Shown here one piece after another: positions 1 to 11,083 of a stretch of DNA of 64,000 bases. The first letter of the stretch is position 1. Each line of letters opens with the position of its first letter. The stretch is from positions 9,861,172 to 9,925,171 of the forward strand of contig JAJEKV010000020.1 of the NCBI GenBank assembly GCA_021234155.1. Direction: 5' to 3'. A program made the position numbers and the translations under genes. Below the pieces are notes generated by a model. That model made no database searches. It was not told the origin of the DNA and was given only the letters and a program-made list of their open reading frames with translations. This DNA is from Isoetes taiwanensis. Its lineage: Eukaryota > Streptophyta > Lycopodiopsida > Isoetales > Isoetaceae.

Positions 1-1160
1 TAAATATTGCATCCCCTTTTCTCACAGGGGGTGTTTGGTGGAAACTGGGATGGATCACGCGTGTGCTCTTCCAATTTAGATTATGCCTCGGTTTATCACC
101 ACTCTTCTCCTTTCTTGTGGGTTCCTCTACCCCCAGCAAGACTTGCCCCTCGGGTCGCCACTTGTGCATGCTTCGGACCGCGGGCGGCTTGAGGGCGAAG
201 CCGGGCTGTGCTCACTTTGGAGGATTGGTATTGGGGTGGTCAGCTAGCTTCATGGGAGTTTTTTCGAGCTCGCTTTTCGAGGGGGCTGCGGGACAGGAGC
301 TATCCGGGAATGCGGGTGGGAGTATTCCGCTACACATACCTATAGTCCCTCGAGGGATGATGTGGTGGTGCGAGGTTTGGAAGGTTCATCCAGGATGTTG
401 TGTCTTCTTGTTTTATGCGGTCTTCTTCCGGGTCCGGTTATTCATGACACACCGCCCCCTTCGGGCAAGTGGTCTCGCGGCTTAGGATTCTCGATGGCGC
501 TTGGTTTGGGCGTGGACATGGAGCTCACTTCCCCACCGAAGGTTAGGGTGCTTCGTGGCGGTGGTGCACCGTTGTATCGGGGTGAATGCCCTTGTGAGTC
601 GGGTTTTCGGGGTGTGAGCCCTCTCGCCCTTGTTGTGGCCTTCATCGTGGGAGACTGTGGAGCATTAATGCGGTTTTATGCCCTCACTTGCAGCCGCCTC
701 GGAGATTGGGTTAGGGGCTGTTTGCGTGAGATTGACTAGCCGCCATTCTACGCTTCATGTATCTCGGTGTTGGCCGCTTCTTGCGGCGACAAGCCTTTGC
801 ATCCGTGCGTGGCTTAGTTGGTGTGGCTGACGGAAGCGGCGGTTGTGGATCTTCGGGGGATTCAAGAACTGTAGCCCTCTCGATTCCCTCGACTTCGTGT
901 ACAAGCTATTTCAAAGCTTTTTGGTGTTCCCGGGATTAGTAGAGCGGAAGTTTGCCATTTGGCGGGACTTCTTGGGTGTTGTAGATGGTGATGGTCGGTT
1001 TGTACAGCAGTAGAGTTGCAGTTTTTCTGTGAGTTTGTTGTGGAGTGTCAAGGTATCGCTGTCTCTTTGGGGCAGTTCTCCTTCCTCCTCACTTGCTTTG
1101 TAACATTACCATTCTTTTAATATATTGATGACACAAATCTTCAAAAAAAAAAAAAAAAAT
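1..1160 (+). repeat. 3' end of a poly(A)-tailed retroposon (LINE-like or processed copy)
   Basis: A moderately GC-rich stretch with no recognisable domain ends in a run of 17 A at about 1143-1159, directly after a short AT-rich trailer (about 1098-1142). A poly(A) run inside the genome after a 3'-UTR-like trailer is the mark of target-primed reverse transcription. Reading frames at 63-485 and 362-739 are open, but I recognise no reverse transcriptase or RNase H motif. It may be the far 3' part of a LINE or a processed copy of a cellular transcript. The left edge is cut by the window. Confidence 0.4.
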
Positions 1161-1405
1161 TGCACAAGTTGAATATGTGAAAAAGACATACCTCGTCAAT
1201 AGCAAGGCTTGAAGTAAAGGGGAATACAAAAAGTAGGTATTGGGCTAGTGGGATACAAAAAGTAGATATTGGACAAGTCGAATATCTCAAAAAGATGAAA
1301 CCTTGTCAATAAAAAATAAATATTGGAGAAGTTACATATGTAAAAAAGACAAACCTCGTCAATAGCACAGCTTGAAGTAAAGGAAAATACAAAAAGTAGG
1401 TATAT
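1160..1405. repeat. Tandem repeat built on CCTCGTCAAT / AAAAAGTAGGTAT motifs
   Basis: The block around CCTCGTCAATAGCA at 1191 recurs at 1354 (163 bp apart), each followed by GCTTGAAGTAAAGG and ACAAAAAGTAGGTAT. A diverged intermediate copy (CCTTGTCAAT) sits at 1301. It starts immediately after the poly(A) run. No coding potential is seen. Confidence 0.7.
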
Positions 1406-1689
1406 CCTTGGCTAGTTCAACAAATCGTACATTTATTACATATGATTTGGAAGGTTTTGGGCACGTATTGTATGAATTTAGGTATGTGTTTAGGGCAAAA
1501 AAGAATCTTTCATCCTCTTGTCTTCTGGGAATTCCTCGGGACGGGTCAGGCATGGCGCCTCCATGGTTCGATGCGAGGCCCCTGAATAGAAGCTACCTTT
1601 GCTTTTTTGAGCATGGAAAAACTGGATTGTTCGATTCCGGCATTCTGTGAGACTATAAATCATCTTCTTCCACACTGCTGCTGCAGAAT

Positions 1690-1960
1690 CCATCAGGTGA
1701 GCCTCTTGCTTTTGTGTTTTGAGCGGACATAATTTTCATTCCAAGGTTCAACAAATGAAAAGACAGGATGAGGATCCATAAAAATGTAAATCAGCCCATT
1801 CATATAGATATTACATAACAGACAGCCATAAATATGGTTAAAAATCTTTACTTGCACTCGATTATGCCATGCGAGAAGATTTGCAACTACAGTTCCAACA
1901 ACGGCATGACCAGCCTCATGGCGAGCAACCACACCTTTCTCATTGACATGCATTAGAGCA
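1690..1960 (-). pseudogene. Isolated exon fragment of an FtsH-type (M41) metalloprotease
   Basis: Read on the minus strand, the segment encodes EKGVVARHEAGHAVVGTVVA. It contains the HEAGH zinc-binding motif of FtsH AAA+ proteases and the flanking residues typical of the plant chloroplast FtsH7/FtsH9-like branch (family knowledge). Downstream of ...NRVQ the reading becomes unrelated at a GTAAAG that would be a splice donor, so the homology looks like one exon with its 5' splice site. No Walker A/B or SRH motif is seen nearby, and the next kilobases on that strand give no matching exon. It is most likely a captured or relict exon rather than a working gene. Homology to FtsH is confident; function is not expected. 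Confidence 0.7.
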
Positions 1961-2149
1961 GGAGCAAAAAGGCTTCTAGGAATTTGTCCTGTTTATTTTC
2001 ATTTTTAGGTTTGGTAGCCAAGTTCACTTTCCTTTGTTATTCCTGCAGTGAAGAAGCAAGAAGGATCCCCAGCATTTGTCTGTTCATTAGGATGGGCTGG
2101 AGTATGTGAGTACACAAGTCTTAACACAGGTGAAGTACAGAATTTGCTT

Positions 2150-2335
2150 ACAGACTATAGGAAGGAAGGAAGGTATTTTTATCGTCCACGGAATCGGTCT
2201 ATGGGACCCAATACAAAAGCGCAGCAAGCGGATTACTACCCGGATTAAAAAACCCCCGCCCCGAAGGGTTTTCGAGGGAAAAACCGTGGCAGCAATCAGC
2301 CTGCTGACAAGCTGTTCCAATATACGAAATGAAAA
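2150..2335 (-). mobile_element. Truncated LINE 3' end, antisense (ATTCT-tail family)
   Basis: The block GAAGGGTTTTCGAGGGAAAA, preceded by a stretch containing CCACGG and GGGACCCAATA, matches the antisense LINE copy at 60295-60440 and the reverse complement of the LINE tail at 57505-57650. Only the last 150-180 bp are present. The simple tail is GGAAGGAAGG here instead of the ATTCT-type repeat. It is a very short 5'-truncated insertion. Confidence 0.7.
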
Positions 2336-2339
2336 AACA

Positions 2340-3130
2340 CACAAACATAGAAAAAATTAGTGGTCTATTTATAGCCAAATGGCAATATTTGCGGCAAATT
2401 TTATGAAGGAAGATTTTCTCTAAAAAAATAAAAAATAGCCATATTTAAAATAAATATTCCATTATCTTTTTAGGATTAGCCAAACTATTTTCCCCCTTCT
2501 CCTTAAAAAAAGGGGATTAACCTTTCTTTATATTACAATAGTTAAATATTAAATCATTAATAGCCAAACAAAATGAATTCTTATTAAATATTTTTACGCA
2601 TCCCCACCTACCATCATCAGTAATAGTAGTTTTTCAGATTATGAATTTCTATTACATATATCACATATGCATTTTAAAAAACAAAATTGTAAAAGATGGT
2701 CACTATCCATCTAGATGCCTAAAATAACATCTTCCTTCAAGGGTTAGAGATAAGTGCAATTTGATCACCATATCTAGAAGGGTGTCGTTGCATTGAATGT
2801 AGTTTAGACTATGGATGTTATAAGCTATGTTGTGAGCTTCTCTTGAAATATTTTCATATTATTTTATGTTCCATGATCATTGATGATTATTATTTGTAAT
2901 TGTAATGCAATATGTTTAAAGCTACTGAATTTACATTTTTTTATTTTTCTAGTTAGAAATAAAAAGCCCAATTGGAAGTTTAAAGGAATATTTAATTCAA
3001 AAGTTTTGCCAAGTCCAAATACATATAAATATAATTATAATAATAACTTTAGCCAAATATATGTCATAAAATACTGTAAGATTTTGAAAAATAGCAAACC
3101 ATTTTTTTATGAAAAAATATATAGTATGCT
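2340..3130. other. AT-rich stretch without recognisable gene
   Basis: Strongly AT-rich DNA with short open frames only. No splice-like exon chain, transposon motif or RNA gene is seen. Confidence 0.5.
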
Positions 3131-3159
3131 TAATTTTTTCCCTGCACACAAATATATAC

Positions 3160-3790
3160 ACTCATGTACCGTACCCGTAGTGCCTGATCAGCGGGCAGCC
3201 AGGCGGGGGCAAAGGTGGGCTCGCAGATCCAGCACCTCCTGAATGTATGACCCCAGAAAGCACGTCGCCGACCGGTGTGTTCATGTCCGACAAATGTAGG
3301 GGCAAGTCCGCATTTACTAAAGGGAACGCGATATCGGCCGGGATCGTTGAATGTCGAGGGCAACTGGAAAGTGTGAGACTCATCCTCAATGGCACCGTTT
3401 GACAAAGACGACATCCACCGCGAATCTCGATGCGAAGATGGTGGGCACTGCGGCGTATCGGAGGCAATGAGTCTGGCAGCTTTTGGGTACCGGGAACGCA
3501 GTAAGAGCCGCGGGCCCCGGGCTAATGTGGGGTTGATGTGCTCCTTGTAATGGGCCGTTTGACCCTCTCTTAGAGCGTCGGGGTCCCGAGCTTGCCAAGG
3601 AAGCAGCGCCCAGTACTCCCCGCAGTCGCCACGACGGCCTCGCGGTCCACCTGCGCATGACGACTGTTTCGCATGTTCCATCCGGGCGAACCACCGATCT
3701 CTCTTACCCCTCTAACAGGAGCCCGAGCATTTGCCAGCAGAGGGAGGTGCACCACCCAATCCTCTGTCGCCAACATCACTTGCAGCAGGT
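3160..3790 (-). other. GC-rich island with overlapping ORFs of unknown origin
   Basis: A sharply bounded GC-rich block sits between AT-rich flanks. Several minus-strand frames are open (3130-3681, 183 codons; 3386-3694; 3570-3830), as expected from base composition. None shows a domain I recognise, and residue composition (Arg, Pro and Ser rich) is typical of chance frames in GC-rich DNA. The minus strand at about 3790 has a possible intron/exon junction (CTGCTGCAAG), so a gene fragment cannot be excluded. Confidence 0.3.
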
Positions 3791-3921
3791 AGCTTATGAT
3801 TTTCTTATTTGTTTTCAATCTACAGACCATATGTGCTTATTAATTTGACTTTTTGTTATTTTCCCTTTGTTTCACATAAGCATGAAAAACTGTCGAGAAC
3901 AACAGACCATAAATAACATTA

Positions 3922-4379
3922 AACTTTGTTTTTCTCTCTTTCATGGATTTCTCAAGTCTTGCTTCTCCTTTATATTCTTGGAAGTCCGTAGCCTTGCCTA
4001 TTTGTACATAGATTCATAGATGAAGGATACTATCAGACAATGTATAGTTTTGCTGCAATCTGGCATCATAATGTATGCTTTTGCTGCAATGTGGCATCGT
4101 ATCTGCTTACACTGGCAAAAAAGCTTTATGCATGTAGGTGTTTCTGCCTTAACTTTGTTTTTCTCTCTTTCATGGAATTCTCAGGTCTTGCTTCTCCTTT
4201 ATGTTCTTGGAAGTCCATAGCCTTGCCTATTTGTGCAAAGATTCATAGGTGAAGGATACTACCAGATAATGTATAGTTTTGCTGCAATCTAGCATCATAA
4301 TATATGCTTTTGCTGCAATGTGGCATTGTATCTGCTTACATGGGCAAAAAAGCTTTATGTATGTAGGTGTTTCTACCTT
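3922..4379. repeat. Tandem duplication, two copies of a 229-bp unit
   Basis: AACTTTGTTTTTCTCTCTTT at 3922 recurs at 4151, CTTCTCCTTT at 3962 recurs at 4191, GAAGGATACT at 4022 recurs at 4251, and AAGCTTTATG at 4121 recurs at 4350. The offset is 229 bp throughout, with about 5-8% divergence by eye. The short ORFs here simply repeat each other. Confidence 0.93.
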
Positions 4380-4702
4380 ATGCATGTAGGTTTTTCTATT
4401 TAAGATGTTGTGAAACATCATTGACATTACGCGGGTATGCGGATTTATTCAAGCATTGATCTGCTTCATATCAAGCATTGCTCTGCTTCATAAAGGTGTA
4501 GCAGCATTGCTCATCTTCACGAAAATACATGCTTCTTTAGAAAACAAAAGTTGAAATGCTTTGGGACAATCAGATAATACATTGGCACATTTATTGCTTT
4601 GGAACAAGCTAGGGAGGTTCTTGATGAGGAAACAAGTAGGAGAGGTTATTGTACAGACAATTGCTTTTCAGACAGTTCCTTTATTAATGTTAACATAACA
4701 CA

Positions 4703-4822
4703 TTCCATTCCATTCCATTCGACACAATGACATGGTGAATTCTCAAGTTTAATATAATTGTATTCCATTCCACTCCATTCGACACAATGGCATGGTGAAT
4801 TCTCAAGTTTAATATATTTGTT
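4703..4822. repeat. Tandem duplication, two copies of a 60-bp unit with CCATT runs
   Basis: GACACAATGACATGGTGAAT at 4721 recurs as GACACAATGGCATGGTGAAT at 4781. Each is preceded by a (CCATT)n run and followed by TCTCAAGTTTAATATA. The period is 60 bp. Confidence 0.93.
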
Positions 4823-4972
4823 CAAGTGCATCGTTTACAAATATGTTTAGTTTGGAGACTCCACTAGTAGTATATTAAATTAATATGGATCTCCTCGGAT
4901 GTGATAACAAGCTACAAAGAAATAATTGTTCAAGTGCATGATATCAGTGTAGTAATCAAAACACATAAAGTT

Positions 4973-5440
4973 TACCTATGTTTGCTTTAGTTAGGGCCCG
5001 AAAGGTCCAATTTTTTTTTTAATATAACAACCAACACACAACTACCACTAACATTATTAATAAAAGCCATTGCATCCAACGCATTTAAATTAAAATCCCC
5101 CCTGAAACCCCCTTTGGTTTGGGTGCATATATTCACACGGGGGGTTACGTAGGGCAGCGAGAGCCCCTAAAAATTTACAATACATGTACAAAATTAACAC
5201 CATTAAGTACATTCTCTCAAACCTTATAGTATTTTGCAAACCTCAATATACAGTATACAAAAACTTGTACATGAATACCCCACAAACGAGGATCGCTATG
5301 TACGGTCCAGATCAAGGAATAATGGGCAAATATGCCCATCCGATAGCTCTCGGTGCCCGGAGAAACCCCCGTGTGAATATGCACCCAAATCAAAGAGGGT
5401 TTTAGGGGATTCTAATTTAAATGCATTGGATTAAAGTAGT
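4973..5440 (+). repeat. Dispersed repeat R1, copy 1
   Basis: The order of blocks GGGCCCGAAAGG, poly(T), AATATAACAACCAACA, TTTGGGTGCATAT, ACGTAGGGCAGCGAGAGCCC and CCCCACAAACGAGGA is shared, in the same order and orientation, with 44400-44800. The two copies are well diverged. No protein is recognised. It could be the tail of another retroposon family, since a homopolymer T run follows GGGCCCGAAAGGTCCAA, which on the other strand would be a poly(A)-like run. Confidence 0.75.
5071..5432. repeat. Long imperfect inverted repeat (foldback) inside R1 copy 1
   Basis: The left arm, about 5071-5166 (TGCATCCAACGCATTTAAAT ... GCAGCGAGAGCCCC), is the imperfect reverse complement of the right arm, about 5343-5432 (TAGCTCTCGGTGCCC ... 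TTTAAATGCATTGGATTA). The interior is about 175 bp. The pairing includes TTTGGGTGCATAT against ATATGCACCCAAA. The copy at 44400-44800 lacks an obvious right arm, so the foldback arose in this copy or was lost in the other. Confidence 0.8.
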
Positions 5441-5984
5441 CTTATTAGGACATTCAGTTATTTTGGTAGAGGTTCGAGCCCCCGTATCTCATATTCTAAA
5501 ACCTTAAGAGAAGCTGTATAGAGGCTCGATATACCATCAAAACCTTAAGCAAACTCGTATTTGACATCTCAAAATGAGAGCTTCCCAGAGGCTCCAACAT
5601 GCGGTCTGGGCCGTAGGATCGACAGATCCGACGACTGTGGTAGTCCAGGGTGCACCTCGTTTATGTTTGATGAGGAGGAAGCTACATGGAGAGAGAACTA
5701 AAACTACATTGGGAAAATCCTGTAAGAGTCATAGAGGGTACCCACTGAGGGTATCCAATTCCACTATACGAGCCTACCTTCAAGATGAGTTGTCTCACAT
5801 ACTTCATAGTCGTGGGCAGCATATGCTATGAAGCATTGTTTTCTCTACTTAAATTTTCAAACATAAAGTTAATACATTGATGATATTGTTATTAGATAAT
5901 TTTAATAATAACAATTACAAAAGCAAATAATATCCATTCTTACCAATATCAACATGTACACATATGAACATTAAAGATCGAGTA

Positions 5985-6037
5985 AAAACACATGCCCAGG
6001 ACATTAGTCCGTCAACGCCGGGCACACATTTATTAGT
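5985..6037 (+). mobile_element. Decayed Helitron-like 3' terminus
   Basis: CGCCGGGCACACATTTATTAGT resembles the Helitron 3' end at 28039-28069 (GCCGGGCACACGTTTCTAGT). The left half of the hairpin (TGCCCAGG, further upstream) is imperfect and the terminal CTAG reads TTAG. No 5' end was identified. Confidence 0.35.
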
Positions 6038-6064
6038 AAATATATAAATATTAAAGTATAGGAC

Positions 6065-6753
6065 TCACAAGTTTATTTTGTTCATTGCAGCAACTAGTGT
6101 TGTCTCATTAACCTCATCGATGTTTGCGCAATCAGCACGAACATAAATATGTTTTGATTTGATAGGTTTGTATGTACCATTGATTTCGAACATCCATGCC
6201 TCAGTTCGATGGTTGCCATCCCAGCAAAGAAACATTCTTCTACATAAATTTGACCAATCCTTGTTATTTACCAAAGACTCTTCAAATGACTTATTCACTT
6301 CTTGCCAATATGGATCCCAACTATCAATGTCTTCATCAGTCACTCGAATAACATCACCTTTTACTGTAGCCATTGAGAAAATGAAGTTCCCCTTGAATTT
6401 CACGTAACCATCCTGTTTAAAGGTATCTCTTAGTATTTGCGCGCTTGAACCCACTTTGCAGACCGACTCATTTATTCTAATCCGACATAAGGGAATCATG
6501 GGTGGTTCTGTGTCTCTTTTTAATGCTAGTGCATCCAAGGTTTCTGAAATCATTTTTACAATAAAAGAAGCAGATAAATCACCAAGAACGACATCGTCAA
6601 ATCCTGAACTCTTTCTTTTTTCTAACCATTTTCTTTTATATTTGATTGATTATTATCTATAGCATTCATATCTATCTCATTAATTTCTGCTCTCTCGCCT
6701 TTTTCCATAACACGTGTACTTTTATCCAATCGCATAGCACTACCTCCCGCCAT
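6065..6753 (-). pseudogene. Degraded ORF with a ParB/sulfiredoxin-like GNHR motif
   Basis: The longest open frame (6065-6553, 162 codons from an internal Met) continues open upstream to 6649. A second frame begins with ATG at 6753 and runs 43 codons to a stop at 6622-6624. The two overlap at 6622-6649, so a single frameshift separates a plausible N-terminus from the rest. Seen in the protein: IPLCRIRIN near the start, then LCWDGNHRTEAWM about 75 residues later. An I-P-L-x-x-I strand followed by a D-G-N/H-H-R box is the layout of the ParB/Srx nucleotide-binding fold (family knowledge; the match here is by motif only). No neighbour suggests a role. It could be a captured host exon or part of an unrecognised transposon. 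Function is not claimed. Confidence 0.45.
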
Positions 6754-7109
6754 TTTCAATATCGGCAATCTTATCTACTGCTCTTTCTATTGGCCCAAGT
6801 GGATCTGCAATAGATTCAAATGACATTGCCAAACTTCGATGTGCATGCCGACCTCTTGGCTTTCTTTTAGGAGTGACGAGTCTACTAGGCTACAAGTGTA
6901 GTTGACTCTTTCTTGTTTCTACCATAACATAAGCCACACTGCAAGAAATACAATATAAAATAGGAAAAAAATAATATATCAACAGTTCATTTGAATAGAG
7001 ACAATCGTCTAATATTAATTGTCTAATATTTTTTGTCGTCTGCTTATACTCTTAAATCAAAGCTTTAAAAAGAAGAAGGGGTAGATTCACTGGGAAGTTT
7101 CAATAGGAA

Positions 7110-7570
7110 GAAGAGGTAGATTAACATGGCAAGCTAACATGGGACATTAAAGGCTAAGAAAAAATAAGGCAACGGTGCCATCCTCTTAGGATTAAAGAAA
7201 TTTCATGCATTTAACTTCAGAGAAAGATCAAGGCAACTGTGTCGTCCCCTTGCAATGAAGAAGATTTCATATCTTCCAATTCAGGAAAAAATTTAGTAAC
7301 GGTGTCGCCCCTTTGAAATCAACACATTTTATGTATTTAGAATCAGAGAAAAACTAAGGGAATGGTGCCATCCTCTTTCAATTAAGCACATTTAATGTAT
7401 TCTATAATAAGACAAAAAATAAGCAACAGTGTCGTCCCTTGCAACTAAGCATATTTCAAGTATTTAGAATGAGACAAAACCTAAGGCAACAATGCCATCC
7501 ACTTGGAATTAAGCGCATTTTAGGCCTTCCTAATGAGATAAAAACTAAGCCAATGGTGATGTCTCCTATT
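7110..7570. repeat. Minisatellite, about 7 copies of a 62-64-bp unit
   Basis: The unit core (AAGGCAACGGTGCCATCC or GTGTCGTCCC, then ATTAAGCACATTT, then GTATTTAGAATGAGA) recurs with core positions 7177, 7241, 7303, 7367, 7431, 7494 and about 7557. The array alternates GCCATCC and GTCGTCC types, which suggests a dimeric history. Confidence 0.9.
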
Positions 7571-7574
7571 GAGT

Positions 7575-8650
7575 TCAAATGGAAGACTTATAGTATTTGA
7601 AGACCTCATCTTCTTCACGGCCAGTCGGAGCTCCAAAACCAATGCCAGAAGCCTGAGGCAAAGAAAATATCATCAGACTTTCAGATTTTTTTGTTTTTAC
7701 GATGGAATAGGAGTCGAAAATGTGGAAAAAATAGTAAAAAACATAAAGGTAAAAACAAAAGTTGCTAACTTTAGTTGGGTAATTTGTACAAAACGGGAGC
7801 CAAGGGTAGATAAAAGATAAAAATGAGTCGAAAAGTACATAAAGATAAATCAGCCCAGAGTACATAAAGATAAAGATAAAAAGCAAATCTTAGTTGGGAA
7901 AATCATAGACGTGTAAATAGTGAATGAGTTTTTATTCATTCATGACAAGATATATAATTTAAGAATATGTAATGCACATATAGTTGGATCAAATGGGTTA
8001 CAGGGAGTCATCATTTAGAACACATAGGGCTAGAGCGTAAATAAACGTCGAGGTAGTAGGAAAAGCACTACCCACATTGTACCATACGTGCGTATTTAAG
8101 CAGTATTACAAAACGTGAAGCAAGTGCCCTAATGACTCTTGCTAATTTATGATTATCAAGAAGGCTCACTCTCTAAAATAGGACATGACTATGGCTTATA
8201 TGAGTAGGTCAAGTAATTTACAATGCTACAATTGTGGCATGATATCACAAAACAACCTATTGACTAACAATTCAAAGGTCTATGACGAAGTTATATTATC
8301 ACCTCCAATGATATGGGGATTAAAAGATATAGAGGAATTCGAACACATATTTGTAATCTTGGAGACTGTTATATCGTATGACACATAATAGTGGCTTAGA
8401 ATACAACAAGAGGGTTAAAGAATATCTGAAGGATTACATTCTTTGATGAACCTACGGAATAAGAATTTATTGTAACTCACAACCAAAGGGTTAATTGTAT
8501 AAGGTTCGATTTGAACATCAATATGAGATTAATCATCCATCTAAATAAGCAAGGGTTAATCTTTAACTAGAATCTCAAACTAGTTAAGTCTACTAACTGG
8601 TATCTTGGCTACATCCACTATATCTCAAGTTCTCCATGCTCTTCTGGTTG
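7575..8650. other. Intergenic DNA without recognisable gene
   Basis: AT-rich sequence with short frames and a direct reuse of TACATAAAGATAAA near 7837-7870. No conserved domain, splice chain or RNA gene is apparent. Confidence 0.45.
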
Positions 8651-8678
8651 AATAGGCTCCTCCTCCTTCTCCAATTCC

Positions 8679-8696
8679 CCCCAAATCGATTTGGGG
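8679..8696. repeat. Perfect 18-bp palindrome
   Basis: CCCCAAATCGATTTGGGG reads identically on both strands. CCAATTTGG and a second ATCGATTTGG lie within the next 80 bp. No gene context explains it. Confidence 0.8.
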
Positions 8697-8971
8697 CAAA
8701 TTGAGGGTGAAGCCCCAATTTGGTTAAACTATAATTCGCAATTCCATCTTGCCTAATCGATTTGGTTAGGTGGCAACCTCTAAACTAAATCATTAATAAT
8801 TAATTAACATAGTTAATTACTGTTTATTAACTATGTTAGCATATTTGGCTTGTAATTAATATTTAACTTTAAAATATAGCTAACCTTACCTTGTTAATTA
8901 ATCACATGAATAATTAATATATCATTAAGTATTCACGATGACTGTCATGTATTTTTTACGTGTTTGTCAGC

Positions 8972-9030
8972 ATCCTTATTATTGCCATGGTTTTTCCCTC
9001 GAAAACCCTTCAAGGCGAGGGTTCTTTAAT
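8972..9030 (+). mobile_element. Short LINE tail remnant (ATTCT-tail family), sense
   Basis: TTTTTCCCTCGAAAACCCTTC followed by GAGGGTTCTTTAAT matches the 3' region of the LINE at 57510-57560. Homology fades after about 60 bp. Confidence 0.5.
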
Positions 9031-9681
9031 TCAATTCTTCTAATATTAAGTTCTTTTCTAATATTGGGAGGTGTAGTTATCCCTAGGCCCCTTTTCCATG
9101 ACACTGGTGTCTTAAATTTCTATATGGTTGAATTGTTCGCCATATTGATAAGTTGTAATATGTATTAGCTGTTGGTAGACACATGTTTAAAACAAAAAGC
9201 ATAGCATTTCAATGAAATTTATCCCTTTTTAGCACTTTTACACAAACATCCATTCAGGGCTTCATGCGTTCTGAGGCTATCTATATCACAGCCAGGTGGG
9301 ATTTTTGTGCAAGTGGATGCTCTTTCAAGCATTCGATTTCATCTACAGCGGTGGAAATTCACGAAAATGGGAGTTAATTATGGAAACGTCGACGCTTCTC
9401 GTTTGGTTGGATGGGCTGTGAGTTAGAGGTACGTGACAAGTTTTATCACGTGGAAGCAATCTAGTTGCAATTCTGCGGGCCAAGAATGCAGGTAAAACTC
9501 CAAGAATGCAAGGTAAATGCAGAGAGTGCAGGGTAAAAGATGTTCATCACTGTAAAATTTATGTGCTACATTCCTGGAGATGAAACATGCCACATGTCAT
9601 GATATGATTGCCTTTGTGGGCAGGATTGCAACTGGATTGCTTTTACGCTATACATATCACACGCCCTACATATGCGCGACA

Positions 9682-10745
9682 GGCTCAGGATACATTTACC
9701 CTTGATTCGGTGATCCCAGAGATAAATATACCGTCCCTCAGGGATCCTCGCCGCTTCCTCGATGGGGTTCTTGTTGGGAAGATTCCTGCCTGGTCACGGA
9801 CGCGACCCACGTCGGCCCTGCATCCCCGCCGCCCAGGCCCCCATGCTATCAGGGCGACGCCCCCGCCGAAGATCCTCCCAGGATCATCCAGCGTATCCCC
9901 TCCTCGGGATCCCCAGCCGGTCGGTGGCTAACGGCGGGGCGTTATCCGCCGTGATGATCCGCCCCGGATCCCGGGGCATGAACACGTGATGGATCCCTCC
10001 TCCGGATCCCCGGCCTGGTTGATATCGGGCGACGCTTATCCGCCGAGGTGATACCCTCCTCGGGATCCCGGCACCCGGGCGTGGATCCCCTCCTCGGGGA
10101 TCCACCGCCATTAAATTTGTCAACGACGGACGCTTATTCGGGCCGAGGTGATCGCCTCCTCCGATCCGGCACCCTCAGATAGATCCTCCGCCTGGCCGAG
10201 CAGGCGGACGCTTATCCGAGGGTGATTCCCGGGATCTCAAGACTTTTGACGTGGATCCTCCTTCGATCACCCGTCGCGGGTCGGCGAACGCATGGTGACC
10301 GCCGACGCCCACGGATCCTTTCTTCCGGGCCACGGCCGCTTACGGCGGGTTTATCCACCGTGGTGATCCTCCGGATCACCATCGCGGGCTGATAACGGCG
10401 ATGATCCGCCGAGGTGATTCGTTCTCCGATCCCCGATCGATGATCGGGATCCGGCAGACTGGAATCGACGTGGGCAGACGCGGACGCCGACGCTTCACAT
10501 GGATCCCGTTCGGCCGTACCGCTTAGCCGCGCCGCTATCCGCCGCGGGCGATCCTCGTCCGATCACTCCGCCCGGTGAGTGGGACCCCGCCCTCCGGATC
10601 ACTCCGCCATGGCCGTAATGGGAGATCACGACGTGAGGTCGCCCACGGGAGATTTTTTTTATTCTCTGCCGTTAGATGCACTCCGAGGTGATTTGCTGGT
10701 AGCCGTTAGATCCGGTGATTTATACCGTCCTCCGGGATCCCAGAA
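9682..10745 (+). repeat. Left terminal inverted repeat/array of element A
   Basis: About 1 kb of GC-rich DNA starts GGCTCAGGATACATTTACCC and TTGATTCGGTGATCCC, then repeats units containing CTTATCCGCCGAGGTGATCC and CCTCCTCGGGATCC. It ends around GTTAGATCCGGTGATTTATA, which pairs with CACCGGATCTAAC near 33510 in the right arm of element B. GGATCC and CCTCCTCGGGATCC are near-palindromic, so each unit can fold on itself. Overlapping open frames here are compositional artefacts. Confidence 0.8.
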
Positions 10746-11083
10746 GCAGCAGTACGTTTTATTTTAATTAAATTCGGACAGGCCATTAATGATGCGTACG
10801 TGGCCACTAGCTGTCCGCCACGTAGCGCCTGGGGAGACCAGAGGACAGGAGAGCACTCCGTCGATGTCAAAGAATCGTCTGTGCGGCTTTTAACTCTTGG
10901 CGGTGGCAGTCGAATTCCTCAAGACAGTCCTTTTTGTCGGGCGACGACACCGTTGGCGCTGTGGAAGTCCTTTACCTCCTGTATTAACGAAGTTACGGAG
11001 GTAAGATCTACCCTTTCACTCTGTTTTATCTATTTTTTTACTATTTTCTACTATTCTTTACTAAATCTTACTGTGGCTTGCAG

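Noticed and set aside
3130-3681. 183-codon minus-strand ORF as a gene
   Set aside because: It sits in a GC-rich island with several equally open frames and no recognised motif; listed only as an uncharacterised island.
5455-5495. B-box-like GGTTCGAGCCC suggesting a tRNA or SINE
   Set aside because: No A box at suitable spacing and no cloverleaf; follows the R1 foldback and is probably coincidental.
7110-7570. CRISPR-like regular repeats
   Set aside because: The whole ~63-bp unit is repeated with no unique spacers, in a plant nuclear context; it is a minisatellite.
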